From positions 85,743-149,742 of the forward strand of contig NZ_AVBF01000003.1 in the NCBI RefSeq assembly GCF_000770635.1: a DNA stretch of 64,000 bases, written 5' to 3'. A model generated the notes under the pieces. It was not told the DNA's origin and ran no database searches. It saw nothing but the letters and a program-made list of their open reading frames with translations. Below, piece after piece: positions 33,411-44,364 of this stretch (positions are counted from its first letter, which is position 1; each line of letters starts with the position of its first letter). The translations under genes were made by a program, and so were the position numbers. The DNA is from Pontibacillus yanchengensis Y32 (GTDB lineage Bacteria > Bacillota > Bacilli > Bacillales > BH030062).

Positions 33411-34631
33411 TTATGGAGTGTAATCAACATTTTCTGAATAAGAGTTAACAGGATTCCATAATAAAAATTCATTTATTCCATGTTCATTTAACGCCTTAAT
33501 TTGAGCTTCAACCTCTTCTTTATCATAATGCTTTGTTGGTTCTCCTCTGTAGAGCCAAGGAGCATCGAAATCTTGTATCCAAGGTCTAGAGGTTGGAGGG
33601 TCTTCTAATTCACCCAATCTTTCATTTTCCACTTTTGCATATTCGGAAACTAGTTTATAAGGTTCTTTATCAGGGAACGGAATACCAAAGTACGATGTCC
33701 AATGTGAAGGATAAATCATGGATGATATTACATCGACTTGCTCTGATATTTTGGTGAAATTCTGTCCAATACCTGGAGCCTCAGCAATAGTTGCAGAATA
33801 ACCGAAAATATCTACCGATACATCAACATCATAATACTCTAATTCTTCTCTAGCATATTTAACAAAATCTGTTACGGCAGTTACACGTTTTTGAACATTG
33901 TCGCCTTCGAAATCTTTATAGTCACCTTCATTATAGGTAAGGATGTCATCACGTTTCTCGAATCCTTCTGGGAACCTGACATAATCAAATTGGATTTCCT
34001 GAAAACCCATTTCTGCAGCTTTTTTAGCAACTTCAACATTGTAGTCCCAAACTTCTTTCATAAATGGATTTACAAAGGACTCCCCTTTTCCATTTGCCCA
34101 TACCTTCCCATTTTCCTTAAATGACCATTCTGGTCGTTTTTTGGCTAATTCACTGTCCTTAAAAACGACTATTCGAGCTATAGGGTAAATTTCTTTTTCT
34201 TCTAATGTTTTTAGCAATTTCTTTGGATCCTTAATATAATTTCTACCTACATCATGATAAGGAGATTCCTCTTCTGGTTTATACGTTAAAATGCCTGCAT
34301 CCTCTTTAATATCAATTACCATACTATTCAATTCTGTATCCTTTATTAATTTGGTTAGTTTCTCAAAACGACTTCCCCCGGCACTAGGACCTGTTACATA
34401 AATTCCTCTAACTGCATCTGGATATTCAAAATTAAGCCCAGTATCATATACAAATCTTGGTACAGGATCAGGTAACTCACGCTTCTGTAACGTCATTTGA
34501 TTTTCCGTGTGAAACGATACTGTTTGTGCCTCTGAACCTTCATCAGCAGAGACTTTATTATGTAGCGGGAAACTCAAACTTAGAAGGAGAATTCCTATGA
34601 GGACTACCGTCTTATGTTGCATTTTCTCCAT
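33411..34631 (-). CDS. Secreted putative glycoside hydrolase (DUF4015)
   Basis: A 406-residue exported protein with a signal peptide (hydrophobic residues 8-24, likely cleavage after KVSA at about 29) and a TIM-barrel of the DUF4015 glycosyl-hydrolase-like family. Signatures: VRGIYVTGPSAG, MVIDIKEDAG, GFQEIQFDYVRFPEG and DVISSMIYPSHW. The conserved Asp/Glu in these strands are candidate catalytic residues. The substrate is unknown, probably a cell-wall or exopolysaccharide. The ATG at 34631 has AGGAGT upstream. Confidence 0.85.
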   Translation of the reverse strand: MEKMQHKTVVLIGILLLSLSFPLHNKVSADEGSEAQTVSFHTENQMTLQKRELPDPVPRFVYDTGLNFEYPDAVRGIYVTGPSAGGSRFEKLTKLIKDTELNSMVIDIKEDAGILTYKPEEESPYHDVGRNYIKDPKKLLKTLEEKEIYPIARIVVFKDSELAKKRPEWSFKENGKVWANGKGESFVNPFMKEVWDYNVEVAKKAAEMGFQEIQFDYVRFPEGFEKRDDILTYNEGDYKDFEGDNVQKRVTAVTDFVKYAREELEYYDVDVSVDIFGYSATIAEAPGIGQNFTKISEQVDVISSMIYPSHWTSYFGIPFPDKEPYKLVSEYAKVENERLGELEDPPTSRPWIQDFDAPWLYRGEPTKHYDKEEVEAQIKALNEHGINEFLLWNPVNSYSENVDYTP

Positions 34632-34849
34632 ATCGCATCGACTCCTAATTAAAGAATATATTACTATTATAAAAGACAATGAGGAACTTTTGGGAAACAA
34701 TTTATATATTTTTCCTATTTATTTATATTTTTCATACATTTGTCTTATACCTACTACTTTTTCAATTACCCTGACACGTATATGTAATATTTTTACACTA
34801 GAAAGTAAAATAAAAACCTCACCACCTATATGATGAGGTTTAATCATTA

Positions 34850-35785
34850 TTATTTTAATTGCTTTTTGTATTGCTCTAGTTCCTTCGTTGTACACAGGAT
34901 CCAGTGTCCTGGTTTAATTTCACGAAACTCTGGCTCTTCGCTCGTATCATGTTGTGTAGGATCGTAGTTTTTACGTTGGCGATTTCGTTCATAATCTGGG
35001 TCTGGTAACGGAATCGCTGAAAGTAAGGATTGTGTGTAAGGGTGCAATGGATTTTTGTATAACTCATCACTATCCGCTAACTCTACAAGCTTACCAAAGT
35101 ACATAACACCAATTCGATCACTGATGTATTTTACCATGGATAGGTCATGGGCAATAAATAGATACGTAAGGCCTTGTTCGCGTTGTAGTTTTCTCATTAG
35201 GTTGACGACCTGCGCTTGAATGGAAACGTCCAATGCAGAAATAGGCTCGTCAGCGATAATAAAGTCAGGATCCACTGCTAGAGCACGAGCAATACCAATA
35301 CGCTGACGTTGTCCACCACTAAATTCGTGGGGATAACGGTTCGCATGCTCTTTGTTTAATCCTACAGTTTCTAACAGATCTTCAACTTTTTTCTGGCGTT
35401 CCTTTTGATCTTTTACCAAACCATGGATATCCAGCCCTTCTGCTATCGTATCCATAACCTTCATACGCGGGTTAAGGGATGCATACGGGTCTTGGAAAAT
35501 CATCTGCATTTTACGATTAAATTTCTTCATCTCTGATTTATTTTTCTTTCCATGAACATTTTCTCCATCAAAAAGAACTTCACCATCAGTAGCATCGTAT
35601 AGGCGAATAATTGTACGGCCAGTAGTAGATTTACCACAACCAGATTCACCAACTAATCCAAATGTTTCGCCTTTATAAATATCAAACGTTAACCCATCTA
35701 CTGCTTTAACTACATTATTTCTTCCTGATTGGAAATGTTGTTTAAGGCCTTTTATTTCAAGTAATTTTTCTTGTGATTGACTCAT
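34850..35785 (-). CDS. oppF: Oligopeptide ABC transporter ATP-binding protein OppF
   Basis: A 311-residue ABC ATPase: Walker [10 protein letters not shown], signature FSGGQRQR, Walker B FIIADEP, and the oligopeptide C-terminal extension ([16 protein letters not shown]). Its ATG overlaps the oppD stop by four bases (ATGA). Last gene of oppABCDF, which imports peptides for nutrition and for Phr/competence signalling. Confidence 0.95.
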   Translation of the reverse strand: MSQSQEKLLEIKGLKQHFQSGRNNVVKAVDGLTFDIYKGETFGLVGESGCGKSTTGRTIIRLYDATDGEVLFDGENVHGKKNKSEMKKFNRKMQMIFQDPYASLNPRMKVMDTIAEGLDIHGLVKDQKERQKKVEDLLETVGLNKEHANRYPHEFSGGQRQRIGIARALAVDPDFIIADEPISALDVSIQAQVVNLMRKLQREQGLTYLFIAHDLSMVKYISDRIGVMYFGKLVELADSDELYKNPLHPYTQSLLSAIPLPDPDYERNRQRKNYDPTQHDTSEEPEFREIKPGHWILCTTKELEQYKKQLK

Positions 35786-36849
35786 TTGGTATCACCTTTC
35801 CCATCATCATTCGAAGCGCCCATGCTTGCAAAACCTTGAGTGCGTTTCTTAACAGCCTCAGGTAATTCAATTTTAGGTGCGTTCTCATGAAGCAACCAGG
35901 TAGCGGCATAATGCGAATCAGACACTTTGAACATCGGAGGCTCTTCTTCTGTATCGATTTTTAACGCATATTGGTTACGAGCCGCAAACGCATCCCCTTT
36001 TGGAGGATTTAACAAGTCAGGAGGTGTACCTTGAATCGCTGCTAATTCACTTTCTTCGTCATCAAGTGTTGGCATAGATCCTAGTAATCCCCAAGTATAT
36101 GGATGCTGTGGGTTATAGAAAATATCATCAACTGTTCCAACCTCAACGATTTTCCCAGCATACATTACAGCTACACGATCAGCTACGTTTGCTACTACAC
36201 CTAGGTCGTGCGTAATAAATACAATGGACGTCTCTGTTTTCTTTTGTAAATCTTTCATTAATTCTAATATCTGTGCCTGTATCGTAACGTCTAGTGCTGT
36301 GGTTGGCTCATCGGCAAGTAGAATTTTCGGGTTACATGCTAGTGCTATTGCAATAACAACACGTTGTCTCATACCACCAGAGAATTGGTGTGGGTATTGA
36401 TTAATACGACCTTTCGCATCTGGAATACCAACCATTTCCAATAATTCAATTGCACGACTTTTTGCCTTGCTACGGTTCATTTTTTGGTGCTTAATTAAGC
36501 CTTCCATAATTTGATTACCGATTTTCATTGTTGGATTAAGAGATGTCATAGGATCCTGAAATATCATAGAGATATCTTTACCGCGAACCTTCGACATAGC
36601 TCTATCAGAAAGCTTCGTTAAGTCTTTTCCTTCAAATAGAATTTCACCATTCTTGATCTTACCAGGAGGTGATGGAATTAAACCCATTAATGCTTTTGTT
36701 GTAACGGATTTACCAGAACCAGACTCTCCTACAATTGCTAATGTTTCACCTTTATTTAAATGGAAGTTCACACCACGAACTGCTTCTACTTCCCCTCCGT
36801 GGGTATCGAACGACACTTTTAAATCTTTTACATCTAGTATTTTTTCCAT
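35782..36849 (-). CDS. oppD: Oligopeptide ABC transporter ATP-binding protein OppD
   Basis: A 355-residue ABC ATPase: Walker A GESGSGKS, signature FSGGMRQR, Walker B ILLADEPTTALD and the C-terminal oligopeptide domain. The ATG at 36849 is preferred over a GTG nine bases earlier because of its spacing to GAAAGGTAGG. Confidence 0.95.
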   Translation of the reverse strand: MEKILDVKDLKVSFDTHGGEVEAVRGVNFHLNKGETLAIVGESGSGKSVTTKALMGLIPSPPGKIKNGEILFEGKDLTKLSDRAMSKVRGKDISMIFQDPMTSLNPTMKIGNQIMEGLIKHQKMNRSKAKSRAIELLEMVGIPDAKGRINQYPHQFSGGMRQRVVIAIALACNPKILLADEPTTALDVTIQAQILELMKDLQKKTETSIVFITHDLGVVANVADRVAVMYAGKIVEVGTVDDIFYNPQHPYTWGLLGSMPTLDDEESELAAIQGTPPDLLNPPKGDAFAARNQYALKIDTEEEPPMFKVSDSHYAATWLLHENAPKIELPEAVKKRTQGFASMGASNDDGKGDTK

Positions 36850-36868
36850 GAAAAGCACACCTACCTTT

Positions 36869-38017
36869 CTATTCCCTCATCTTCGGATCTAGTGCATCTC
36901 GTAGTCCATCTGCTAGAACGTTAAATGCAACCATGATTAACGAGATGATAACGGATGGGAATACAAGCATATAAGGATAAATTTGGAATGATTTAAATGC
37001 ATCATCAATTAAAGTACCAAGGGAAGCTAAAGGTGGCTGTAAACCTAGTCCAATAAAGCTTAGGAAAGCCTCGAAGAAAATAGCTCCTGGAATTGTAAAC
37101 ATTGTATTAATAATGATTAACCCAGTTACGTTAGGTACTAAGTGTTTCATCAGAATACGTGAGTCACTTGACCCTAGCGTCCGAGATGCTAGAACAAATT
37201 CTTGATTCTTAAGTTTAAGAACATTCCCTCGTATTACCCTGGCCATTCCAATCCAGCCTGTTATGGTTAAGGCAATGGTTATCGACAAAATACCGGGTTC
37301 GAGTACGAGAATCATGAGAATTACAACTACCAAGTTTGGTATTCCTACTAAAATCTCCACAATACGCTGCATATAGTTATCGACACGACCACCATAATAT
37401 GCAGAAACTCCACCATAAATAACACCAATAACCATATCAATGGTTGCTGCTAAAATAGCAATATATAAAGAGATTCGAGTACCAGACCAAGTACGCGTCC
37501 AAAGGTCACGACCTAGCTGATCAGTACCAAACCAATAATATTCATCTTGAATGCCTCTTGCGGCATAGATATCATTTGTGAACTCCACTTTTGCCATTTC
37601 ATCTTCTGTAGCCTCTTGAATTACTTTAGACTCAATAAATTCAGGTTCAGTTTCAAAAACATAAAGCGCTTTCTCTTTTAAGGCCTCTACAGATTCACCT
37701 TCTAAAACTTCGGTTTCTTTACCATCAAGTCCAAGCCATGAGATATTCTCAAGACCTTGTACACGTGGTGGTACGTTCGTAATGTTAGAATCTTGTTCTT
37801 TGAATGTGTAGTTATTCATATATGGACCGAAAATAGCCATAAAGCCAATGAAGAGTAGAATTAGTAGGCCAATAATAGCCCCTTTATTCTTCTTTAATCG
37901 AATCCATGAATCTTGTAGGTAGCTTAATTGGGGTCTTGAAAGTTCTTCCCCTTTTTCCTCTGATATTTCTATGGGTTCAAATCGATCTTTATTATACTTA
38001 TGCTCTTCGTTTGCCAT
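36869..38017 (-). CDS. oppC: Oligopeptide ABC transporter permease OppC
   Basis: A 382-residue permease with N-terminal OppC_N and the BPD_transp_1 domain (EAA-type loop near LASRTLGSSDSRILMKHLVPN). It is longer than typical OppC (about 305): the extracytoplasmic loop after the first membrane segment (residues about 70-160) carries an extra acidic stretch. Starts two bases after the oppB stop. Confidence 0.94.
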   Translation of the reverse strand: MANEEHKYNKDRFEPIEISEEKGEELSRPQLSYLQDSWIRLKKNKGAIIGLLILLFIGFMAIFGPYMNNYTFKEQDSNITNVPPRVQGLENISWLGLDGKETEVLEGESVEALKEKALYVFETEPEFIESKVIQEATEDEMAKVEFTNDIYAARGIQDEYYWFGTDQLGRDLWTRTWSGTRISLYIAILAATIDMVIGVIYGGVSAYYGGRVDNYMQRIVEILVGIPNLVVVILMILVLEPGILSITIALTITGWIGMARVIRGNVLKLKNQEFVLASRTLGSSDSRILMKHLVPNVTGLIIINTMFTIPGAIFFEAFLSFIGLGLQPPLASLGTLIDDAFKSFQIYPYMLVFPSVIISLIMVAFNVLADGLRDALDPKMRE

Positions 38018-38019
38018 AC

Positions 38020-38949
38020 TTAATCTTTACCTCCTGCTAGTCGGATACGGGGATCAATAATTCCATATAGTATGTCGACTACCAATACAATAAAGATAAA
38101 TAAGAAAGAGAAGAACAGTGTTGTTCCCATAATCATTGGGTAGTCATTTGTTGTGATAGATTTTACAAACTGTTCACCTAATCCTGGGATTGCAAAGATA
38201 TTCTCAATTACCAGGTTACCAGTCATAAGCGCGACAGCTAGTGGACCAACTACTGTAATCAATGGAATTACCGCGTTTCGAAGTCCGTGTTTAAAGGTAA
38301 CTAATACACTGTTAAGTCCTTTTGCTCTAGCGGTTGTGATAAAGTCAGAACCTAACACTTCTAACATTTCCGTACGCATAAAACGTGCTGCTGTTGCAAT
38401 TGGGAACATCGCCAAAGCTATGGTAGGTAAAATCATATACCTAGGGCCTTCCCAGAATGCAGCTGGCAACCAACCTAATTTTACAGCAATGTAATACTGA
38501 AGCATTCCAGCAAACACAAAGCTTGGAATTGATTTACCGATTACAGCTAAGAAAGTTGAACCGTAATCAATAAACGTATTATGTTTAATGGCGGCTGCTA
38601 TACCTAATAGCATTCCAACAACCATTCCGAAACCTAATGCAAGCGCTCCCAGTTGTAGAGATGGACCTAATTTCTTCATAATTAGAGTTGAAACCTCTCT
38701 GTTGTCAAACTGGAATGACACCCCAAGGTCTCCTTGTGCGACATTCGTTATATAATTAAAATACTGAACGGGAATTGGTTGATCTAAGCCATAACGAGCT
38801 TTCATCAATTCTAATTGCTCTTCACTTAACTTTCCTTCCATTGCAAATGGAGAACCAGGAAGAAGCTTCATTAAGAAAAACGAAACGGTAGCAATTATAA
38901 ACAATGTAATGAACATATATATAATTCGTTGAAGAATATATTTAGCCAT
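38020..38949 (-). CDS. oppB: Oligopeptide ABC transporter permease OppB
   Basis: A 309-residue permease with six membrane segments and the typical start MAKYILQRIIYMFITLF. The ATG at 38949 follows AGGAGG; an upstream reading from 39012 has no signal. Separated from oppA by a hairpin that probably limits read-through. Confidence 0.95.
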   Translation of the reverse strand: MAKYILQRIIYMFITLFIIATVSFFLMKLLPGSPFAMEGKLSEEQLELMKARYGLDQPIPVQYFNYITNVAQGDLGVSFQFDNREVSTLIMKKLGPSLQLGALALGFGMVVGMLLGIAAAIKHNTFIDYGSTFLAVIGKSIPSFVFAGMLQYYIAVKLGWLPAAFWEGPRYMILPTIALAMFPIATAARFMRTEMLEVLGSDFITTARAKGLNSVLVTFKHGLRNAVIPLITVVGPLAVALMTGNLVIENIFAIPGLGEQFVKSITTNDYPMIMGTTLFFSFLFIFIVLVVDILYGIIDPRIRLAGGKD

Positions 38950-39097
38950 ATCAACACCTCCTATTAAAATTTCCCCTACGAAACATTTTAGCATACACAT
39001 GACAATACACATAGACTTGACTTTAGCGCATGTGTAATAATTTGTCGAAAAAATATTTGAAAATTCATTCTAGTGGAACTATTTGTACTTTTACAGG

Positions 39098-39138
39098 GAA
39101 AAAGAGAGTATGCGCAAAACTTAACACATACTCTCTTC
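39098..39138 (-). terminator. Attenuating hairpin between oppA and oppB
   Basis: Stem AAGAGAGTATG/CATACTCTCTT followed on the minus strand by TTTCCC. Such sites keep binding-protein transcripts in excess over the permease. Confidence 0.7.
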
Positions 39139-39181
39139 CTTCATTTAACCATATATACAAGTTTTGTAACGATTCTGTATT

Positions 39182-40924
39182 TTACTTCTCGATTTCTACA
39201 AATTTGTAGCTGTAGTCGTTACCAAATGGATTTAATTGATCCATGTTCTTAACGTAAGGCTTTTGTAGAACAGAACGTACACGTTGATATACAGGAGCAA
39301 TCGCAGCGTCATCTAGAAGTACTTTTTCAGCTTCTAGCATTGCTTCGAAACGCTCTACTGGCTTCGTAGCTAGATCAGTACGTGCTTGGTTGATTAGCTT
39401 GTCATACTCTTCGTTAGAGTAACCCATGTCATTGTTAGGTCCGCCAGTTACCCATAGGTCAAGGAATGTCATAGCGTCTGCATAGTCAGGACCCCAACCT
39501 GAGAATGTTAGTTCATACTCAGAAGCGTTCTCGATACGAACACGCTCTTTAAATGGAACCTGCTTAAGCTTGATTGTAAGACCAGGTAGGTTCTTTTCTA
39601 GCTGGTTCTTAAAGAATTCACTTGTAAGCTTCGCACTTTCTGTGTCACCAGATAGGAAGGAAAGTTCAACTTCTTCAAATCCAAGTTCTTCTTTCGCTTT
39701 ACTCCAATGCTCTTGAGCTTTTTCAAGATCGAATTTAAGCATTTCGCCGTTAATGTCACGGAAGCCTTCATCTGTTTCCGGATGCTTGTCCAAGCCAGTT
39801 GGAATAAAGTAGTTTGCAGGAATACTGCTGTTACCAACAACTACGTTTACGTAGTCTTCTTTGTTAAAGCCTTGCGCAATTGCTCTACGGAAGCTTTCGT
39901 TCTGCATTTTCTCACCTTGAGTAGCAGAATCTTGGTTAAACTTCAGATAGAAAAGAACTGTTTCTTGTAGTTCCTTATAGTCTGAATCTGTTTTGTACTT
40001 ATCGATAAAGTCTCCGCCTAGACCAGCTTTATCAACTTTACCTGTTTGATATAAGTTTACGGAAGTAGCACGTTCTTTAACAACACGAACATCAATTGCA
40101 CCTAGGTCCACATTAGATGCGTCCCAATAGTCTTCGTTCTTAACAAGTTTCCAGCTTGAACCGTGGTCCCAGCTTTCCATCTTGAAAGGTCCGTTAGAAA
40201 GAATTGTGTCTGCTTCTAACGCATAGTTTTCACCTTGCTCTTCTACGAACTCTTTATGAAGAGGGTAGAATGTCGGGAATGCTGCGAAAGAGTCAAAGTA
40301 TGGTACTGGTGTTTCTAGATTTACAACAAGTGTCTGCTCATCTTTAGCTTCTACACCTAATTCAGAAGGTTCCATTTCGCCATTTGCAATAGCAGTAGCG
40401 TTTTTAAGGTTACCTTTCATTAAGTATGGTCCGTAAACAGATCCTGTATCTGGGTTAATAGCACGTTGCCAAGCATAAACGAAGTCGCCTGCAGTTACTT
40501 TATCTCCATTAGCCCATGTTGCGTTATCACGTAAATGGAATGTCCATGTAAGTCCATCTTCACTAACTTCTGTTTCTGACTTCTTCGCTACACCATCAAC
40601 GATTTCTCCGCCTGGTGCTAAACGATAAAGTCCTTCTTGTACTGCTGTAACGAATTGGATACCAGTTGAAGTTTGTACTTTACTTGCATCCATGGATGGA
40701 ATTTCAGAGCCTTCAGTAAGACGTAATGTCTCGTTACTTGCACCTGAAGCATCATCTCCAGAATCGCCTTCGCCTTCGCTACCTTCGTCAGTTTCTTCTG
40801 TGTTTTCTCCGTCACCTTCATTGCCAGATCCTTCATCTTCAGATCCGCCGCCGGAGCAAGCTGCTAGGAACATTGTAAGAACTAGTCCTAACACAAGTAG
40901 TAATGACCATTTTGTGTTTCTCAT
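39182..40924 (-). CDS. oppA: Oligopeptide-binding lipoprotein OppA
   Basis: A 580-residue SBP family 5 lipoprotein. The lipobox is FLAAC with Cys23, followed by a 40-residue Gly/Glu/Asp/Ser linker and the peptide-binding domain (LTWTFHLRDNATWANGDKV, NPDTGSVYG). The acidic linker is typical of halophilic relatives. First gene of oppABCDF; RBS AAGGGGAGG. Confidence 0.95.
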   Translation of the reverse strand: MRNTKWSLLLVLGLVLTMFLAACSGGGSEDEGSGNEGDGENTEETDEGSEGEGDSGDDASGASNETLRLTEGSEIPSMDASKVQTSTGIQFVTAVQEGLYRLAPGGEIVDGVAKKSETEVSEDGLTWTFHLRDNATWANGDKVTAGDFVYAWQRAINPDTGSVYGPYLMKGNLKNATAIANGEMEPSELGVEAKDEQTLVVNLETPVPYFDSFAAFPTFYPLHKEFVEEQGENYALEADTILSNGPFKMESWDHGSSWKLVKNEDYWDASNVDLGAIDVRVVKERATSVNLYQTGKVDKAGLGGDFIDKYKTDSDYKELQETVLFYLKFNQDSATQGEKMQNESFRRAIAQGFNKEDYVNVVVGNSSIPANYFIPTGLDKHPETDEGFRDINGEMLKFDLEKAQEHWSKAKEELGFEEVELSFLSGDTESAKLTSEFFKNQLEKNLPGLTIKLKQVPFKERVRIENASEYELTFSGWGPDYADAMTFLDLWVTGGPNNDMGYSNEEYDKLINQARTDLATKPVERFEAMLEAEKVLLDDAAIAPVYQRVRSVLQKPYVKNMDQLNPFGNDYSYKFVEIEK

Positions 40925-41002
40925 TTAGAAATTGACCTCCCCTTAAAGTAAGAATTACTGAATTTTTTCAGTAGATATTTTATCTACAAAACAAATTATA
41001 CA

Positions 41003-41017
41003 ATTTTTCGGACAATT
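41003..41017. promoter_or_regulatory. Possible CodY site upstream of opp
   Basis: ATTTTTCGGACAATT matches the CodY consensus AATTTTCWGAAAATT at 12 of 15 positions, 79 bases upstream of oppA. opp is a CodY target in B. subtilis. No certain opp promoter was found; the rest of the 412-base gap is AT-rich without other features except the promoter at 41296. Confidence 0.4.
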
Positions 41018-41295
41018 TTGCATTAACTTTTTTGCATAAATTTTAAGAAATCCTTTAAAAATTACGTTTGCATTACATAAAATAGGTATTTTGTGCTATT
41101 AAAATTAACGCAACTATTGGGCATAAATAACTACAAATGTATGTCTTCTACTAAATATACATTTCTATAAATTATGTTATATGAGCACCAATACTACTAT
41201 TCCCCTTTAAATGCATAAAGCATACACACATTATTACTTACTAAATTTTCCGTCATTTTTACATTCTTTACAATGTGGTTATTTTGTAAAATCAT

Positions 41296-41303
41296 GCTAT
41301 AAT
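41296..41303 (+). promoter_or_regulatory. Extended -10 promoter for the DUF3899 gene
   Basis: TGCTATAAT, an extended -10 with a perfect TATAAT (41298-41303), 35 bases before the TTG start. There is no good -35. Confidence 0.55.
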
Positions 41304-41337
41304 ATGTTTTAGAATATAGTGAAAGGGTGTAAATGAC

Positions 41338-41712
41338 TTGGCACTATTCTCGAATAAGTGGTGGTTATTAGGAGTAAATGTCGCCCTGAGTTTTGGTTTC
41401 TTCTTTATATGGGCACCAATGTATGATTTATTTCATTACATTAACTCCCTATTTTATGTTTCATATTTTTACGTGATGATCTCTTTATTAATGATTGTCA
41501 TTAAAGGGAAGTTCCTGGATGCTATAACATATAGTTTTCGAAGATTTAATAACCGCGTTTCTAAAGACAGAGATTACTTGGACGATTGGGAAGAAAAACC
41601 CCTCCCTTCACAAATGGTGAAACCTACAGTTTTAAAAATGTTTATCTTCCAAGGAATTGTATTAACTGTTGGTATGCTCGGACTGCTAGCTTATTTTTAC
41701 CAATCAATTTAA
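41338..41712 (+). CDS. DUF3899 membrane protein
   Basis: A 124-residue protein with three membrane segments (residues about 7-27, 35-58, 98-120) and a charged cytoplasmic loop (RRFNNRVSKDRDYLDDWEE). It fits DUF3899, a Bacillaceae family of unknown function. The start is TTG at 41338 with AAAGGGTG upstream. Confidence 0.7.
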   Translation: MALFSNKWWLLGVNVALSFGFFFIWAPMYDLFHYINSLFYVSYFYVMISLLMIVIKGKFLDAITYSFRRFNNRVSKDRDYLDDWEEKPLPSQMVKPTVLKMFIFQGIVLTVGMLGLLAYFYQSI

Positions 41713-41717
41713 GTAGC

Positions 41718-41746
41718 TTGCAAATCAATGTATAATTGCATATAAT
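41718..41746 (+). promoter_or_regulatory. Predicted SigA promoter of trpS
   Basis: TTGCAA (41718-41723), 17-base spacer, perfect TATAAT (41741-41746), just upstream of the T-box leader. Confidence 0.75.
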
Positions 41747-41751
41747 TTAAC

Positions 41752-42011
41752 AACAATACGATAAACGAAGCGATGAGAAAGAGAGTACATCTCCCCCTCT
41801 GCCTAAAGAGAGTCTGTGGTAGGTGAAAACAGATGGCATGTGAAGATGGAAGTGGACTTTCGAGCAATGTTTCTGAACGTAAGTAGGAAACATCGCGGCC
41901 CAGGCGATATTGGGTAAAGTGATCTCTTATTAAATAATTTAGAGATAACTAGGGTGGCACCACGGTTCATTCGTCCCTACATATTACATGTAGACGAATG
42001 GACCTTTTTTA
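41752..42011 (+). promoter_or_regulatory. T-box riboswitch, tRNA-Trp specific, upstream of trpS
   Basis: The leader has Stem I with the specifier UGG (41817-41819, in GTCTGTGGTAGG), the T-box sequence AGGGTGGCACCACGG (41951-41965) and a terminator stem CATTCGTC/GACGAATG with a T run ending near 42011. Uncharged tRNA-Trp would pair with UGG and the T-box bulge and stabilise the antiterminator, letting trpS be transcribed. Confidence 0.93.
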
Positions 42012-42037
42012 TGTTTAAGAATATCTAGATGAGGTGA

Positions 42038-43045
<1,008 letters not shown>

Positions 43046-43046
43046 T

Positions 43047-43086
43047 GAACAAAAGCTCGGGGAGCGCCCGTTAAGCGACGTATCTA
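43047..43086 (+). repeat. R1 repeat remnant
   Basis: GAACAAAAGCTC..GAGCGCCCGTTAAGCGACGTAT corresponds to the first 40 bases of R1; the rest is missing and a GTCAGACCCC palindrome follows. Confidence 0.65.
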
Positions 43087-43095
43087 GACAATAAT

Positions 43096-43147
43096 AAAGG
43101 GGGTCTGACCCCAGTGCATCATTCGCACTGATGGTCAGACCCCTTTG
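43096..43147. terminator. GTCAGACCCC palindrome acting as a bidirectional terminator
   Basis: Arms AAAGGGGGTCTGACC and GGTCAGACCCCTTTG surround a nested GTGC..GCAC hairpin. The right arm forms the last codons and stop of yjbA (NKGV-stop). It is related to the palindrome at 7607. Confidence 0.75.
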
Positions 43148-43890
43148 TTTACTTGTTGGTTGTATTCTAGCTCCCAAAGTTTTTCGAAAAATGGTTGGCC
43201 TTTAACAAGGTTCCTGCATAGTTCTTCGTGTGCTCTTGACCATCCATCGGATACACCGTTATATAGCATCTGCCATGCTTGGTCAAAGCTATATTGGTGA
43301 ATGGTTGCATAATGACTTGGATCCCATTCTGTTAACCAATAGCGAACTTCTGATAAATTTTGGGTTGTTTGTAATTGATCCAACGCCATCATTAGAAGTT
43401 GCTTGAGTTGTCGTTCTTTTCTAGTTAACCCAATCATAGTCACGGGATGAGGAGACAAGATGTGGTATTCCTTCTCCTCTTCTCCTTCACGGAAGTTGTA
43501 CGATTCTGGCTTGTGTTGATCAATCATATCGTACACCAGTCGTTCTTGTCTTGGAATCAATCTACTCTTTCGTACTGGTAAATTGTATCCCATCGTATCC
43601 ACTGCTAATACGGATGTGCCATCTGTAACGACAAAAGCATATTCCAGGGAAATTCGTTCTTGATTCTTACGTAAATAAGCTCGTTTGTACACCGCATCTA
43701 ACAAAGATTGTGGTAGGTCTTGGAGGTCATTTTCAATGTAATGGTAGAGCGATGCATGTACGTACAATAGTGGTACCTGGTCCAGAAGCTCAATGCCATC
43801 TTCTTTACGCCATTCATGAAACGAACAAACGTTATATCCATTTTCTTCTCCTTCAAACCAATTCACCCATACATCATGTAAATACAGCAT
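43135..43890 (-). CDS. yjbA: UPF0736 (DUF3603) protein YjbA
   Basis: A 251-residue protein of the YjbA family (start [29 protein letters not shown]). Soluble, no membrane segment; function unknown. It lies next to trpS as in B. subtilis. The last four residues are encoded by the repeat arm at 43133-43147. Confidence 0.88.
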   Translation of the reverse strand: MLYLHDVWVNWFEGEENGYNVCSFHEWRKEDGIELLDQVPLLYVHASLYHYIENDLQDLPQSLLDAVYKRAYLRKNQERISLEYAFVVTDGTSVLAVDTMGYNLPVRKSRLIPRQERLVYDMIDQHKPESYNFREGEEEKEYHILSPHPVTMIGLTRKERQLKQLLMMALDQLQTTQNLSEVRYWLTEWDPSHYATIHQYSFDQAWQMLYNGVSDGWSRAHEELCRNLVKGQPFFEKLWELEYNQQVNKGV

Positions 43891-43975
43891 TCTTACCCCT
43901 CACTTTTCCAAACGTTTTCTTCTGTAGAAATCAGTATGACCATCACAGGAATTTTTATTCGAATTCAGCCAACTT

Positions 43976-44185
43976 TTAACAGGAATCATTCGGAAACAGA
44001 AATGTAGATACTAATATAAGAAGGACGCCAATCGGAAGGAGATAGCATTCTGGGCGGGTTTGTATAAACAAAAGGTAATCCATCCATTGAAATCCCGCAG
44101 GTAAAAAATTTAGATAGGCAATCATTGTTACTCCACCAGAAACAGCTAGTCCAAATCCTATTAAAAATAGAACAATGGCCACCAC
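43976..44185 (-). CDS. Small membrane protein, 69 residues
   Basis: Two hydrophobic segments (residues 3-26 and 48-65) with a short loop (GFQWMDYLLFIQTRPE). Family not recognised. The start is one of two consecutive GTG codons at 44185/44182, five to eight bases after AAGGGGATG. Confidence 0.6.
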   Translation of the reverse strand: MVAIVLFLIGFGLAVSGGVTMIAYLNFLPAGFQWMDYLLFIQTRPECYLLPIGVLLILVSTFLFPNDSC

Positions 44186-44364
44186 TTGCTCATCCCCTTC
44201 CCAAGCTCGTCCATTTTGCTACTATAAATATATGTACAAGACTACCCCCTCATTCCAAATGATAGGACCGAATTTTTATCTAGAAGCAAAAACCCTCTTT
44301 ACTTGAAACAATAGAAGGAGTAAATTATTAAATAAGTGGTTTTTTTGAGAGAGGAGGTACATGG

